Assembly: GCF_000445995.2 (NCBI RefSeq) | Contig: NC_022080.4 | Location: 3,250,001-3,314,000 of the forward strand | Origin: Geobacillus genomosp. 3 | Lineage (GTDB): Bacteria > Bacillota > Bacilli > Bacillales > Anoxybacillaceae | Direction of reading: 5' to 3' | Length of the DNA: 64,000 nucleotides | In this document: positions 17,679 through 26,863 of the stretch, piece by piece | Numbering within the stretch: the first letter of the stretch is position 1 | Layout of the letters: every line of letters begins with the position of its first letter | Notes under the pieces: generated by a model | Database searches by the model: none | What the model saw: only the letters and a program-made list of their open reading frames with translations | What the model was told of the DNA's origin: nothing | Translations under genes and position numbers: made by a program

Positions 17679-18434
17679 TTAATATTCAATGGTAATGATT
17701 GGGGTTCCAACAACGACGCGCGTCTTGCCGCCCAATCTTTCTCTCAAGGCGAGTTGCATGTTCATCTTCTGGTGATTGGCGGCCGGGAGAACGTTCTTCC
17801 ACTGCCCAGTATATGCAGACAGGGAGACAAATGACTCTTCCCGCAACCACTCGACAGGCGTCGCTTGAAAGTCTCGCAGCAATTGAGAGGCCTGGTTGAA
17901 CAAACCACCTTTCATATTACCATTGAACTCGCCTTCAATACAAGCATAAAATGTAGGATCGTTCACAAATAGTCCGTTCGTCTTTTCTCGAATGTGTTGT
18001 GCTGCTTCTTTCCACCTAGTTTGGCTCCATGTAGGGCCAGTTGCTTCATAGAGGATATACGTTTGCGGCGTCCCATTTGTGACGGTCATCACGAGCTGAA
18101 TTTGTTCTTGAAAGAAGGGGTGTTCGCGTTTGCCGATCGCTTTTTGCCAATGACTTGTGCGGCTGAACGACCAGCGAAACGAACGATACGTTTGTTTCAG
18201 TTCGGCCATTTTTTTGAAAAAGTCCGCATCATTTTGAATATCGTGGGCATACTCTCTTGTGTAAATGACCCAGCGGCCAAGTGAGGCACCGTGTTGCGTT
18301 AATGTATGTGCCATTGTTTCCATCGGTACCGACCATTCGTCTCCCCGCGCACCTTCCGTCCGGTACTGCCATGCGGCCAAAAACAGACTTGTGAGCATGA
18401 GCGCCATCAGCCATTTGATCTGTTTTTTTCTCAT
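17679..18434 (-). CDS. ywmB: YwmB family protein, exported
   Basis: 251 residues from the ATG at 18434, preceded by GGAGAGGAAGGG. The first ~25 residues form a signal peptide or anchor ([16 protein letters not shown]). The remainder fits the YwmB family of Bacillus, known only as a conserved protein with a TATA-binding-protein-like fold; no catalytic motif is visible. It lies 31 bases upstream of murA, so it may be cotranscribed, and the ywzB-ywmB-murA-spoIID order is conserved in Bacillus. Function unknown; proximity to cell-wall genes suggests an envelope or sporulation role, which is inference. Confidence 0.8.
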   Translation of the reverse strand: MRKKQIKWLMALMLTSLFLAAWQYRTEGARGDEWSVPMETMAHTLTQHGASLGRWVIYTREYAHDIQNDADFFKKMAELKQTYRSFRWSFSRTSHWQKAIGKREHPFFQEQIQLVMTVTNGTPQTYILYEATGPTWSQTRWKEAAQHIREKTNGLFVNDPTFYACIEGEFNGNMKGGLFNQASQLLRDFQATPVEWLREESFVSLSAYTGQWKNVLPAANHQKMNMQLALRERLGGKTRVVVGTPIITIEY

Positions 18435-18773
18435 CTTCGTTCCCTTCCTCTCCTTACTTGTTATTGTTGCCACCAGGCAAGGGAACATACGTCAAAAAAA
18501 TCGACAACAGATGATTTTTGAAATCGTTTTCATGCATAAAAAAAGAGCGAGCGGGCAACGCCGCTCACAAAGGGGGAAGGAGCCCGCGGCCGGGCGTGCG
18601 GCGGGCACTAGAAGGCGGTAAGGCGCACCGCTTGTGGAAGTGTGGCGATCGAGCAGATGCAGGGGAGCGGCGAACGGAACAAAAACAGGGCTTGGGCGGA
18701 AGATAAGCCGACACGATGCGACAAAAGCGGCTTTGGCGGCTTTGCTTGAGCGGATTCCAACCACCCGCTCCCC
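18435..18773. other. Intergenic gap between ywzB and ywmB
   Basis: 339 bases without a supportable gene. It holds the ywzB terminator at 18538-18567 and GC-rich sequence up to ywzB. Short frames in both directions show no family resemblance and lack ribosome-binding sites. The ywmB promoter is expected in 18440-18535 but no clear element was identified. Confidence 0.5.
18538..18567 (-). terminator. Rho-independent terminator downstream of ywzB
   Basis: GAGCGG (18549-18554) pairs with CCGCTC (18561-18566) across a six-base loop; on the minus strand this is followed by GCTC and seven Ts. It lies about 200 bases behind the ywzB stop. Confidence 0.75.
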
Positions 18774-19013
18774 TCAATCGCGGAACAAATACGGCAAATC
18801 AGTTGACCATGCCCAATAGTCAAGGAAAAAGTTCGCGACCGTTGAGCCGATGGCAATCGTGAGCAAAATGTACAACAGCCGCCCTTGGACGACGCGGTTT
18901 GGCTTCAGCAACAGATCAATCCGCACCGCTTGGAGCGTCCACCACGTCACGGCCATAAACGCCAAATGAACGATAATCGCAACCAATGCCTGTTGGCCAA
19001 TGATTGACATCAC
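18774..19013 (-). CDS. ywzB: YwzB family (DUF1146) small integral membrane protein
   Basis: 79 residues (GTG at 19013) or 78 (ATG at 19010); both lie behind GGTGGAAAG. Two transmembrane helices are predicted, about residues 8-28 and 46-66, separated by the polar LLKPNRVVQGR loop typical of the DUF1146/YwzB family. The family is conserved in Bacillaceae next to nuo or atp and ywmB genes; its role is unknown. The gene directly abuts a decayed transposon-type fragment, so its own promoter may have been altered by that event. Confidence 0.85.
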   Translation of the reverse strand: MMSIIGQQALVAIIVHLAFMAVTWWTLQAVRIDLLLKPNRVVQGRLLYILLTIAIGSTVANFFLDYWAWSTDLPYLFRD

Positions 19014-19050
19014 CGCTTTCCACCGTTACGCAAAACTTACAAAACTCTAC

Positions 19051-19233
19051 AAGGTTTTCGTAGTCCACGCGTTTATGTTCCAATCGAATCCGTATCTTCT
19101 GCATCTGTCTTTCGAGTTTTGCCGTGTTGCGTGTTTTGACGTAACGGATTGCACCACCTTTCTCTTGAATTTTATTCATTTCATACTTTCTTGAGCATTG
19201 GCGCTGCAATCGGTGCAAACGCTTCTCCAGCTT
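19051..19233 (-). pseudogene. Fragment of an IS200/IS605-type TnpB (OrfB) protein
   Basis: About 60 codons open between a TAA at 19234-19236 and the ywzB upstream region read KLEKRLHRLQRQCSRKYE, then YVKTRNTAKLERQMQKIRIR and RVDYENL. This is the pattern of the arginine/lysine-rich helical segment of TnpB proteins (KLEKRLKRLQRxLSRK ... KLExxIxKLHxRLxNIRxDYxH). The catalytic RuvC part, zinc ribbon and N-terminus are missing, so it is a remnant. No element ends were found. It is a resemblance by eye, not a database match. Confidence 0.55.
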
Positions 19234-19518
19234 TTAACTCCCTTATCCTCTTCTTGGCTTGGTTGGCTCTGTTTGGTCGATCATTTCCATGTCTACGTTG
19301 CAGCGTTGACAGATTTGCTCCATTTGCCAATACTGTCATCCTCCATCGCAATCACCCTATACATAAATAATGCCATAAAATTTTATTATTTACGCATAGA
19401 GTTGTATAAATCGTTATAAAAATGGTTTAACTGCTAACACCCTCTCTCGAAAAAAGGTCCACCGCCTCATTTTCTCTCATTGTTGCCCTCGATAAAGGAA
19501 TTCCGTACCCCCTGTTTA

Positions 19519-19547
19519 ACAAAAAAGAGGAGAGGCGTTCCTCTCCC
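19519..19547 (-). terminator. Rho-independent terminator of the nuo operon
   Basis: GGAGAGG (19529-19535) pairs with CCTCTCC (19540-19546) around CGTT; on the minus strand it is followed by CTC and six Ts. It sits 13 bases behind the nuoN stop. Confidence 0.88.
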
Positions 19548-19559
19548 CTTATTGTACCG

Positions 19560-21053
19560 TTACGGCAAAAAATCACCAAAATGCCCGAATTGGGCGAGCA
19601 CATCGTACGCAAGCCCCGGCGCCCAACCGACCGCCAGCGTTCCGAGCGCGCAAAGGACCACAGCGGTCGACAATCCCGCCGGCAAGCGGCGCAATGGCGC
19701 GAGAGAAGCCGGGCGGAAAAAGAGCTGAACGAGCAAGTTGAAATAGTACACGTACGAGATGACGGTCGTGATCGCCATCACCGCAGCCAGCACGTAATGG
19801 CCCGGTTCGGTCACGACAAGGCCGATGAACAAATAGAGCTTGGCGATGAATCCGGCCGTCCCCGGAATGCCGGCGAGCGAGAGCAAAAACAAGCCGAGTG
19901 CCGCTGCCAAGAGCGGACGGTGCCGGTATAAACCGGCGAGCCCGGCCAAATCATCAGAGCCGGTTTCGTTGACGATATGCGCCACGATGGCAAACGCTCC
20001 AATGTTCATAAACACATAGGCGAGCAAGTAAATCCAAAGCGAATCGATCATCGTCCATGACATCGCGGCAAACCCGGCGAGCAAGTAGCCGGCATGGGCG
20101 ATGCTCGAGTAGGCGAGGAGCCGCTTTAAGCTCCGCTGCCGAAGCGCCACGACGTTGCCGATGATCATCGTCAGTCCGGCCAGCACGGCGATGACGGGCT
20201 GCATCGACAGCAAGAGTGATGACGGGTCCCGTCCTTCTGCCGGCGCGGCGGCAAACATCGTCACAAACAGGCGGAGAAGGAGAACGAAGCCGGCTGTTTT
20301 CGATACGACGCTGAAAAACGCCGTCGCCGGAACGGGCGCCCCTTCGTACACGTCCGGCGCCCACATATGGAACGGGACGGTCGCCAGCTTAAACGAAACG
20401 CCAATCAACAACAGAAGGAAGGCCAAAGCGAGCATGTACGTCTCGTTCGTCTCCTGCAGCCGGCGCGCCATATCGCCGAGATTCGTCGTTCCGGTCAAAC
20501 CGAATACATAGCTCATGCCAAACAGCATGATGGCGGTGGCGATGCCGCCGTTAATCACATATTTGAGCGCCGCCTCGTTCGACGCCGTTGCCGTTTTGCG
20601 CAAGCCGGCCAAAATGTAGGACGAGACCGTAAGCAGCTCGATGCTGACAAACAGCGTCAACAAATCGCCGCTTGAAGCCACCATCATCGCCCCAAGCAAA
20701 GCAAACAGCATCATGTAGACAAATTCACCACGATAGCGGCCGCCCTCTTTCGGCTCCCACTCGGCGACAAGGAGAAGAGCGAGCGCCCCGCCGGCTAGCA
20801 AGATGAGCTTGAACGCTTTCGCAAAGCCATCAAGCCGGAACGTATCGTGCAAAATTGAAACCGGCTCGGCCGGAATCATTGCCGCCGTCACCGCCAATGC
20901 GACCACAGCTGCCGCCGCTGCGCCCCAGGCGAGCGGGCGGCGGCTTCGCTCCTTCGGCATGGCCAAGTCAATCAATAACAGCACGACCGCCGCCGCGAGA
21001 ACGATCCATTCGGGTGTCATCATGCTCCAATTTGCTTGCCACACATCGTTCAT
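19560..21053 (-). CDS. nuoN: NADH-quinone oxidoreductase subunit N
   Basis: 497 residues from the ATG at 21053, which has AGGGGGT eight bases upstream; a TTG three codons earlier would also be in frame. It is a Mrp antiporter-like proton-channel subunit of complex I with about 14 transmembrane helices. Conserved features include the SIELLTVSSYILAGL helix with its Glu, KLATVPFHMWAPDVYEGAP, and RSLKRLLAYSSIAHAGYLL. Last gene of the nuo operon, overlapping or adjacent to nuoM. It moves protons across the membrane as part of the distal membrane arm. Confidence 0.95.
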   Translation of the reverse strand: MNDVWQANWSMMTPEWIVLAAAVVLLLIDLAMPKERSRRPLAWGAAAAAVVALAVTAAMIPAEPVSILHDTFRLDGFAKAFKLILLAGGALALLLVAEWEPKEGGRYRGEFVYMMLFALLGAMMVASSGDLLTLFVSIELLTVSSYILAGLRKTATASNEAALKYVINGGIATAIMLFGMSYVFGLTGTTNLGDMARRLQETNETYMLALAFLLLLIGVSFKLATVPFHMWAPDVYEGAPVPATAFFSVVSKTAGFVLLLRLFVTMFAAAPAEGRDPSSLLLSMQPVIAVLAGLTMIIGNVVALRQRSLKRLLAYSSIAHAGYLLAGFAAMSWTMIDSLWIYLLAYVFMNIGAFAIVAHIVNETGSDDLAGLAGLYRHRPLLAAALGLFLLSLAGIPGTAGFIAKLYLFIGLVVTEPGHYVLAAVMAITTVISYVYYFNLLVQLFFRPASLAPLRRLPAGLSTAVVLCALGTLAVGWAPGLAYDVLAQFGHFGDFLP

Positions 21054-21058
21054 GTCGA

Positions 21059-22636
21059 TCAACCCCCTAACCCGTTCATCATCGTCTCCAGCACGGCGGC
21101 AAGCGGCCCGGCCAATAACTGCGGATACACGCCGACCGCCACGATCAAGACGACGAGGACGAACGCCGGCACGGCTTCTTTCGCTTGTAAATCGATTGCA
21201 TCCCCTCGCGGCTCACCCAAACCCGCCGCAGACTCTTGCGACCCGTGCAGGCCCAACGCCGATTCATATCGTTCGCGGGCGCGGCCAAACGTGATGTCAA
21301 GAATGGCCCGCAGCGAATAAACGGCGGCGAAAATCAACCCGAGTGCCCCGGCCGCCGCCAGCGCCGGCTTCGTTGCAAACAGTCCGAGAAAAGCAGTGAA
21401 TTCGCCGACAAATCCGGCAAGCCCCGGCAGTCCAAGCAGGGCGAGCGCCGCGGTTAGCAAATACCCGGAAAAAAGCGGCATCGCTTTCGCCAGCCCGCCA
21501 AGCCGGTTGATGTCGGTCGTTCCGATCCGGTTGGCGAGAACGCCGACGAGCAAAAACGACAAGGCGGCAATCAGCCCGTGGGCGACCGACTGAAACACTG
21601 CTCCTTGAATGCCGGCCTCATTGAGCGCGCCAAGACCGACGAGCACGACCCCCATATGCGATACGCTCGAATAGGCGAGCACATGTTTCAGCTCGCGCTG
21701 CCGGAGCGCCAACAGCGCTCCGTATAGCACATTGACGACCCCCAACACCGCAATGGCGCCGGCAAACGTGCGAAACTCATCCGGAAACAGGCCGATCCCG
21801 AAGCGGATCATCCCGTATGCCGCAATTTTCAGCAACACTCCGGCGTGGAGCATAACGACCGGCGGCGGCGCTTCGACGTGAACGCGGATGAGCCAGCGAT
21901 GAAGCGGAACAGCCGGCAGCTTGACGGCAAACGCCAACAGCAACCCGCCAAGCAGCCAATGACGCGCTTCTGCCGTCAACGGGGCGATCAGCTGCCCTTG
22001 GGCGACCGGATTATGTAACATTTCATGAAGGAGCGCGAAATTTGCTGTTCCGGTGCGGGCGACAAGCACGGCAATGACAATCAGCAACAGCGCCGAGCCG
22101 AGCCCATTGTACAGCAAGTAGCCGTATGCCGCCCGTTCGCGCTCAAACCCGCCCCATTTGCCGACGAGCAAAAACATGGCAACCAGCGTCACTTCGAGGA
22201 AGAGGAAAAACCAGATGAAGTTGGCGGCGGCAAACACGCCAAGCATGCCAATTTCAAGCGCGAGCAGCCACATAAAATATCCTTTTTTCTCCGTTTTGAT
22301 CAGCACGGACGCGACAGCGGCCAATGTCCCCAACACAGCAGTCAGGACGATAAACACAAGCGACAGCCCGTCAATGCCAAGCTCATAACGGATCACATAC
22401 GCCGCGTCTGTTAAAAACGGAAGGTTGGCGAGCCGCACCCAATCGCGCGCCTCATCGAGCTGCTCAAGAGGAAAGCCGCGCCATGACTGGATGAACGCAA
22501 ACAGTGCCAACAATAACGGCGGTACGGTGGCGGCGGTGCCAAGCCATTGAATCGTTTTCGTATCCGTCCGGCGGACAAACGCCAGCAAAAGGATGCCTAA
22601 CAGCGGTGAAAAAACGAGCAGCGACAAAAAGATCAT
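21059..22636 (-). CDS. nuoM: NADH-quinone oxidoreductase subunit M
   Basis: 525 residues, antiporter-like complex I subunit with about 14 helices. Diagnostic segments: GIDGLSLVFIVLTAV, LEIGMLGVFAAANFIWFFLFLE with the conserved Glu, KLPAVPLHRWLIRVHVEAPP and ELKHVLAYSSVSHMGVVLVG. It forms one of the proton half-channels of the membrane arm between NuoL and NuoN. The ATG overlaps the nuoL stop (ATGA), indicating coupled translation. Confidence 0.95.
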   Translation of the reverse strand: MIFLSLLVFSPLLGILLLAFVRRTDTKTIQWLGTAATVPPLLLALFAFIQSWRGFPLEQLDEARDWVRLANLPFLTDAAYVIRYELGIDGLSLVFIVLTAVLGTLAAVASVLIKTEKKGYFMWLLALEIGMLGVFAAANFIWFFLFLEVTLVAMFLLVGKWGGFERERAAYGYLLYNGLGSALLLIVIAVLVARTGTANFALLHEMLHNPVAQGQLIAPLTAEARHWLLGGLLLAFAVKLPAVPLHRWLIRVHVEAPPPVVMLHAGVLLKIAAYGMIRFGIGLFPDEFRTFAGAIAVLGVVNVLYGALLALRQRELKHVLAYSSVSHMGVVLVGLGALNEAGIQGAVFQSVAHGLIAALSFLLVGVLANRIGTTDINRLGGLAKAMPLFSGYLLTAALALLGLPGLAGFVGEFTAFLGLFATKPALAAAGALGLIFAAVYSLRAILDITFGRARERYESALGLHGSQESAAGLGEPRGDAIDLQAKEAVPAFVLVVLIVAVGVYPQLLAGPLAAVLETMMNGLGG

Positions 22637-24486
22637 AGCCAGTTCCCCCCTGTCAACGCGAAGATGACGACCAAAATGGCCAGTCCGGCCACCGTCACCG
22701 CCCCATATGTCTGCGCTTGCCCGTTTTGTCCACGCGAGCCGGCGGACGCAGCCGTGCCGACGATGCCGGCAGCCAGCCGGGCGAGCCCTTCGACAAGGAA
22801 GCGGTCGACATACGCCAACAGGCGGCTAAGGAATGACACAAACGCTACAACCGTCCACCGGTAGAGGTCGTCAATGTAATAGTGGTGGCGCAGCAATTCG
22901 TACACGTGCGGCGTGCGCGCGGACAACCAGTCGCGCGGCACGGTCCGCTTTCCGTACATGAGCCAGGCAAGGAGAATCCCGGCAAGCGACACAGTTGTCG
23001 CCACAACGGCGAGCCACCCCGGCGCCGCTTCATGATGGTAAGTCCCATCGGTCAGCCACTCACCGAGGAACGAGCCAAACCACGGCGTTTGAATGTACCC
23101 GGAAGCGATCGACAACACGCCGAGCACCACCATCGGCCCGACCATGGACGCCGGCGCTTCATGCGCCTCGCCTTGGTGACGCGCCGGTCCCGCAAAGACG
23201 AGGAAAAAGAGCCGGAACATATAAAACGACGTCAGCAGCGCCGCGGCAACCGCGAGCCAAAAGAGCTCGACCGGCCCGTTCGCCCAAGCCGCCGCTAAAA
23301 TTTCGTCCTTGCTGAAAAAGCCGGCAAACAGCGGAACGCCGCTGATCGATAGCGCCCCGACCAAAAAGAGCGGCGCGGTCCACGGCAGCCGCCGCCAAAG
23401 CCCGCCCATCTCTTCAATGTTTTGCGTATGAACGGCGTGAATGACGCTGCCGGCGGCCAAAAAGAGCAACGCTTTGAAAAAGGCGTGCGTCGTTAAATGG
23501 AAGATGGCGGCGACATAACTGCCGGATCCGAGCGCAAGCATCATATAGCCGAGCTGGCTGACCGTCGAATAGGCAAGAACCCGTTTAATGTCCGTCTGCA
23601 CCAAGCCGATCGTCGCGGCGAAAATCGCCGTCACCCCGCCGATCACAGCCACGGTCATCATGGCCGCTTCGCTTGCCTCAAAGAGCGGGAACAACGCAGC
23701 AACGAGGTACACCCCAGCCGCCACCATTGTCGCGGCATGGATGAGCGCCGACACCGGCGTCGGTCCTTCCATCGCATCCGGGAGCCACGTATGGAGCGGA
23801 AACTGCCCGGACTTGCCGATGGCGCCAATAAAAATGAGAATAGCCGTCAGGGTCGTCATGTCCGGCGACAGTGTGCCGTCGCCGACGGCGCGGAAAATGT
23901 CGTCGTAATCAAAGCTTTTCGTCTGCCAAAACAAGAGCATTATGCCGATGAAAAAGCCGACATCGCCGATACGCGTCATAATGAACGCCTTTTTCGCTGC
24001 TGCTTTTGCTTCTTCTTTATAGAAGTAAAAACCGATCAGCAAAAACGAACCGAGCCCGACGAGCTCCCAGAAGATGTACGCCTGCAGCAAGTTCGGCGAC
24101 AGCACAAGCCCGAGCATCGCAAACGTAAACAGCCCTAAGTACGCATAAAAAGTCGAAAACCGTTCGTCCCCCGCCATATACCCTTGCGAGTAAATATGGA
24201 CGAGCCAGCTGACAAACGCGACGACCGCGAGCATCCATGCGTTTAACGCTGTAACAGAAACCCCGGCTGTGAGCGTCACGTCGCCGATGGTCATCCATGT
24301 CCAGTTCACTTCATGCGTTGCCCCGCCAAGGCGGCCAACGAGCACAGCGATGGCCGCCAGCAGCGACAGAAACGTGGCAGCGATGCCGACATAGGCGCTC
24401 GCTTTCTTCCATTTCCGCCCGAACAACAGCAGCAAAACAAACGAACAAAGCGGGAACAGCGGCACAACCCAAGCCAGGTTCATCAT
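22633..24486 (-). CDS. nuoL: NADH-quinone oxidoreductase subunit L
   Basis: 617 residues, the most distal proton-pumping subunit, with about 16 helices and the long C-terminal lateral helix region. Conserved segments include YSQGYMAGDERFSTFYAYL, FWELVGLGSFLLIGFYF with the key Glu, SGQFPLHTWLPDAMEGPTP and TDIKRVLAYSTVSQLGYMML. The start is ATGATG; either ATG could be used after GGGGATGGGG. The gene begins 18 bases after nuoK. Confidence 0.95.
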   Translation of the reverse strand: MMNLAWVVPLFPLCSFVLLLLFGRKWKKASAYVGIAATFLSLLAAIAVLVGRLGGATHEVNWTWMTIGDVTLTAGVSVTALNAWMLAVVAFVSWLVHIYSQGYMAGDERFSTFYAYLGLFTFAMLGLVLSPNLLQAYIFWELVGLGSFLLIGFYFYKEEAKAAAKKAFIMTRIGDVGFFIGIMLLFWQTKSFDYDDIFRAVGDGTLSPDMTTLTAILIFIGAIGKSGQFPLHTWLPDAMEGPTPVSALIHAATMVAAGVYLVAALFPLFEASEAAMMTVAVIGGVTAIFAATIGLVQTDIKRVLAYSTVSQLGYMMLALGSGSYVAAIFHLTTHAFFKALLFLAAGSVIHAVHTQNIEEMGGLWRRLPWTAPLFLVGALSISGVPLFAGFFSKDEILAAAWANGPVELFWLAVAAALLTSFYMFRLFFLVFAGPARHQGEAHEAPASMVGPMVVLGVLSIASGYIQTPWFGSFLGEWLTDGTYHHEAAPGWLAVVATTVSLAGILLAWLMYGKRTVPRDWLSARTPHVYELLRHHYYIDDLYRWTVVAFVSFLSRLLAYVDRFLVEGLARLAAGIVGTAASAGSRGQNGQAQTYGAVTVAGLAILVVIFALTGGNWL

Positions 24487-24504
24487 CTTTCCCCATCCCC
24501 TTTT

Positions 24505-24810
24505 CTAATGTTTCAATGAATTGGCTTCATCGACTTGAACCGTTTTGCGGTTGCGGTAAAAGGCGATGAGTGCGGCCAAGCCGACAGCCGCCTCCGCTGC
24601 CGCTACGGCGATCGCAAACAACGCGAACACGTGGCCGTGAACGCCGGGATGGGCGCCGTATTTGGCAAAAGCGACGAAGTTGATGTTGACCGCATTTAAC
24701 ATAAGCTCGATGCAAATGAGGACGATGACCGTATTTCGTTTCGTCAGCGCTCCGTACAGCCCAATGCAAAATAAGATAAGCGCCAACGCCAAATAAGCCG
24801 ATAATGTCAT
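24505..24810 (-). CDS. nuoK: NADH-quinone oxidoreductase subunit K
   Basis: 101 residues, three transmembrane helices, usual NuoK length. The glutamate in the middle helix ([19 protein letters not shown]) and the following one in [17 protein letters not shown] are the conserved proton-path residues. It overlaps the nuoJ stop by ATGA. Confidence 0.96.
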   Translation of the reverse strand: MTLSAYLALALILFCIGLYGALTKRNTVIVLICIELMLNAVNINFVAFAKYGAHPGVHGHVFALFAIAVAAAEAAVGLAALIAFYRNRKTVQVDEANSLKH

Positions 24811-25328
24811 TCGTCTTCCGCCTCCTTGCCGTCTTTTCTCGCCAGCACGATCGCCCCGATCAAGGCGACAAGCAAAATGACGGACACGATTTCAAACGGA
24901 ATCGTATAATACGAATACAGCCATTTGCCGATCTCCCTCGCGTTATCAGCCGCGAGCGCGCTGCCGTCAGCCCCAAAATCAAGACGGCGGATGCCAAAGT
25001 AAACAGCGAGGCCAAAGGCGAGGACAGAGACGGCAACGACCGCTTTATGCCAGATGCCAACCGCCGTTTGGCGCTCCGCGTCATCGCCATGATGACGGGT
25101 CAACATGATGGCAAACAGCATAATGATGGTGATAGCCCCGGAATAAATGAGCACTTGCACGACGGCGACGAACTCGGCGGAGAGCAAGACATACAGCCCG
25201 GCGATGCCCAAAAACGTCATGACGAGGGCGATGACCATATGGACGACGTTCGTCAATTGGAGCATCGTCACCCCGCCGGCAATGGCTGCAAGGGCGAGCA
25301 GGAAAAAAGCAATGTCGGTTCCGCTCAC
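24807..25328 (-). CDS. nuoJ: NADH-quinone oxidoreductase subunit J
   Basis: 173 residues with five predicted helices. The segment [20 protein letters not shown] in mid-protein is the NuoJ signature, including the conserved YxGA turn (a pi-bulge in known structures). It is a membrane-arm subunit next to NuoK and NuoA. The start overlaps the nuoI stop by four bases. Confidence 0.95.
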   Translation of the reverse strand: MSGTDIAFFLLALAAIAGGVTMLQLTNVVHMVIALVMTFLGIAGLYVLLSAEFVAVVQVLIYSGAITIIMLFAIMLTRHHGDDAERQTAVGIWHKAVVAVSVLAFGLAVYFGIRRLDFGADGSALAADNAREIGKWLYSYYTIPFEIVSVILLVALIGAIVLARKDGKEAEDE

Positions 25329-25744
25329 GGCTTATTCTCCCTTCTGACGTTCGTGTCGTTTTCATCAAGCCAGGTCAAATCTTTATACAGGGCGTCGCGG
25401 CTATATTCAGCGAGTTCGAAGTTGTTCGTCATGACGATCGCTTCCGTCGGGCATACTTCCGTGCACAAATCGCATAAAATGCAAATTTCAAAGTTAATGT
25501 TGTACGTGTCAATCACTTTCCCTTTTTTCGTCGGATCGGGATGTTTTTTCCCCGTCAGCTGAATGCATTCGGTCGGACAAATGTTCATGCACTGGTTGCA
25601 GACGATGCACTTTTCCGGATAAAACTTTTGGATGCCGCGAAACCGATCCGGGAGCGGGAGCGGCTCGTGCGGGTAATCGTATGTCACCTTTTCGCGCGTC
25701 AACTCTTTTAACGTATACGCTAATCCTTTCACTAACCCGATCAT
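25325..25744 (-). CDS. nuoI: NADH-quinone oxidoreductase subunit I (2x[4Fe-4S] ferredoxin-like)
   Basis: 139 residues from the ATG at 25744, behind GAGAGGGG; the open frame reaches 15 codons further but without a site. Two 4Fe-4S motifs are intact: CIVCNQCMNICP and CILCDLCTEVCP, the ligands of clusters N6a and N6b that carry electrons to NuoB. An amphipathic N-terminus (LVKGLAYTLKEL) contacts the membrane. Unlike the rest of the operon, the spacer to nuoH is 117 bases long and contains GC-rich hairpins. Confidence 0.95.
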   Translation of the reverse strand: MIGLVKGLAYTLKELTREKVTYDYPHEPLPLPDRFRGIQKFYPEKCIVCNQCMNICPTECIQLTGKKHPDPTKKGKVIDTYNINFEICILCDLCTEVCPTEAIVMTNNFELAEYSRDALYKDLTWLDENDTNVRRENKP

Positions 25745-25861
25745 CCGTCTACCCCTCTCGTGGGAAAAATAACGTTCCGGTACGGCCACGGGCTCCGAAC
25801 ACCACGGAGCCGTGCCTATGGGCGGCGGGTCGCCTCCCCAGCAAGGCGGGACCCCGTTCGT
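25745..25861 (-). other. Long intercistronic spacer nuoH-nuoI with hairpins
   Basis: In an operon of otherwise overlapping or abutting genes, this 117-base gap stands out. GGCTCCG (25791-25797) pairs with CGGAGCC (25805-25811), extended outward by CACGG/CCGTG with one extra base, and a second GC-rich fold (GGCGGGTCGCC with a later AGGCGGGACC) follows. No T-run is present, so it is not a classical terminator; RNA processing or stability control is possible. Confidence 0.5.
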
Positions 25862-26863
25862 TTAGAAGAACAACGATTTTATAACGGCCGTCAACACGAT
25901 ATTGACGAGCGAAAGCGGGAGCAACACTTTCCAGGCAAACTCCATCAGCTGGTCGGCGCGCACGCGCGGGAACGTCGCGCGGAACCAAATCAAGACAAAG
26001 ATGACCGCACAAAACTTCAGCGCAAACCAAACCGCTCCAGGAATCCAGCCGAGAAATGCGACCGGATGCCAGCCGCCAAGAAACAAAATCGTGATCAGCG
26101 CCGCCATGGCAAACATGTACACATACTCAGCAAGCATGAAAAACGCCCAGCGGAATCCGGAATATTCGACGTGAAAGCCGGCGACGAGCTCAGATTCTGC
26201 CTCCGGCAAGTCAAACGGCACCCGGTTCAATTCGGCTACCGCTGCAATAAAGAAAATCAAAAAGGCGAGCGGTTGGGCGAAAATGAACCATACGTCGTCC
26301 TGCGCTTCGACGATGTCCACTAAGTTCATGCTTCCGGCCAACAGCACGACACCAAGCGCCGACATGACGAGCGGAATCTCATACGAAATCATTTGCGCCG
26401 CCGCGCGCATGCCGCCAAGCAGGGCGTATTTGTTGTTTGACGCCCAGCCGCCGGCGACAACCCCGACTGTGGTCAAACCGGAAACGGCAATATAATACAA
26501 AAGGCCGACGCCGATATCGGCAAACCGGAACGACTCGGTAAACGGCAGCACCGCCAACACCATAAACGACGGCGTAAAGGCGATGATCGGCGCCAACATG
26601 TACAGCGGACGATCAGCCGCTTTCGGAATCGTATCTTCCTTTAGCAGCAGCTTTAATACGTCAGCGACGGTTTGCAAAAGCCCCAGGCGGCCGCCGACTT
26701 GGTTCGGGCCGATGCGCCCTTGCATAAATCCCATCACTTTCCGTTCGGCCAAAATGCCGTACGTAACGAACCCGAGCACTGTCGCCAACAAAAGCGCTCC
26801 AAGTCCGAAAAAGACGGCGGCGTTCGTCCAGCTTGGCGCCGATTCGAGCCATTGCTCCATCAT
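25862..26863 (-). CDS. nuoH: NADH-quinone oxidoreductase subunit H
   Basis: 333 residues, eight transmembrane helices. The quinone-chamber loops are recognisable: ILAERKVMGFMQGRIGPN near residue 40 and AELNRVPFDLPEAESELVAG near residue 205, with the string of conserved acidic residues that couples quinone reduction to pumping. The gene overlaps the nuoD stop by four bases. Confidence 0.96.
   Translation of the reverse strand: MMEQWLESAPSWTNAAVFFGLGALLLATVLGFVTYGILAERKVMGFMQGRIGPNQVGGRLGLLQTVADVLKLLLKEDTIPKAADRPLYMLAPIIAFTPSFMVLAVLPFTESFRFADIGVGLLYYIAVSGLTTVGVVAGGWASNNKYALLGGMRAAAQMISYEIPLVMSALGVVLLAGSMNLVDIVEAQDDVWFIFAQPLAFLIFFIAAVAELNRVPFDLPEAESELVAGFHVEYSGFRWAFFMLAEYVYMFAMAALITILFLGGWHPVAFLGWIPGAVWFALKFCAVIFVLIWFRATFPRVRADQLMEFAWKVLLPLSLVNIVLTAVIKSLFF

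Larger units (their letters stand above)
19014..19559. other. Intergenic gap between nuoN and ywzB, with a mobile-element relic
   Basis: 546 bases, clearly more AT-rich than the flanking genes. It contains a TnpB/OrfB fragment (19051-19233), AT-rich sequence around 19360-19430 with no intact gene, and the nuo terminator (19519-19547). Short broken frames in 19230-19350, including one with CQRC, are too fragmented to name. Confidence 0.6.
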
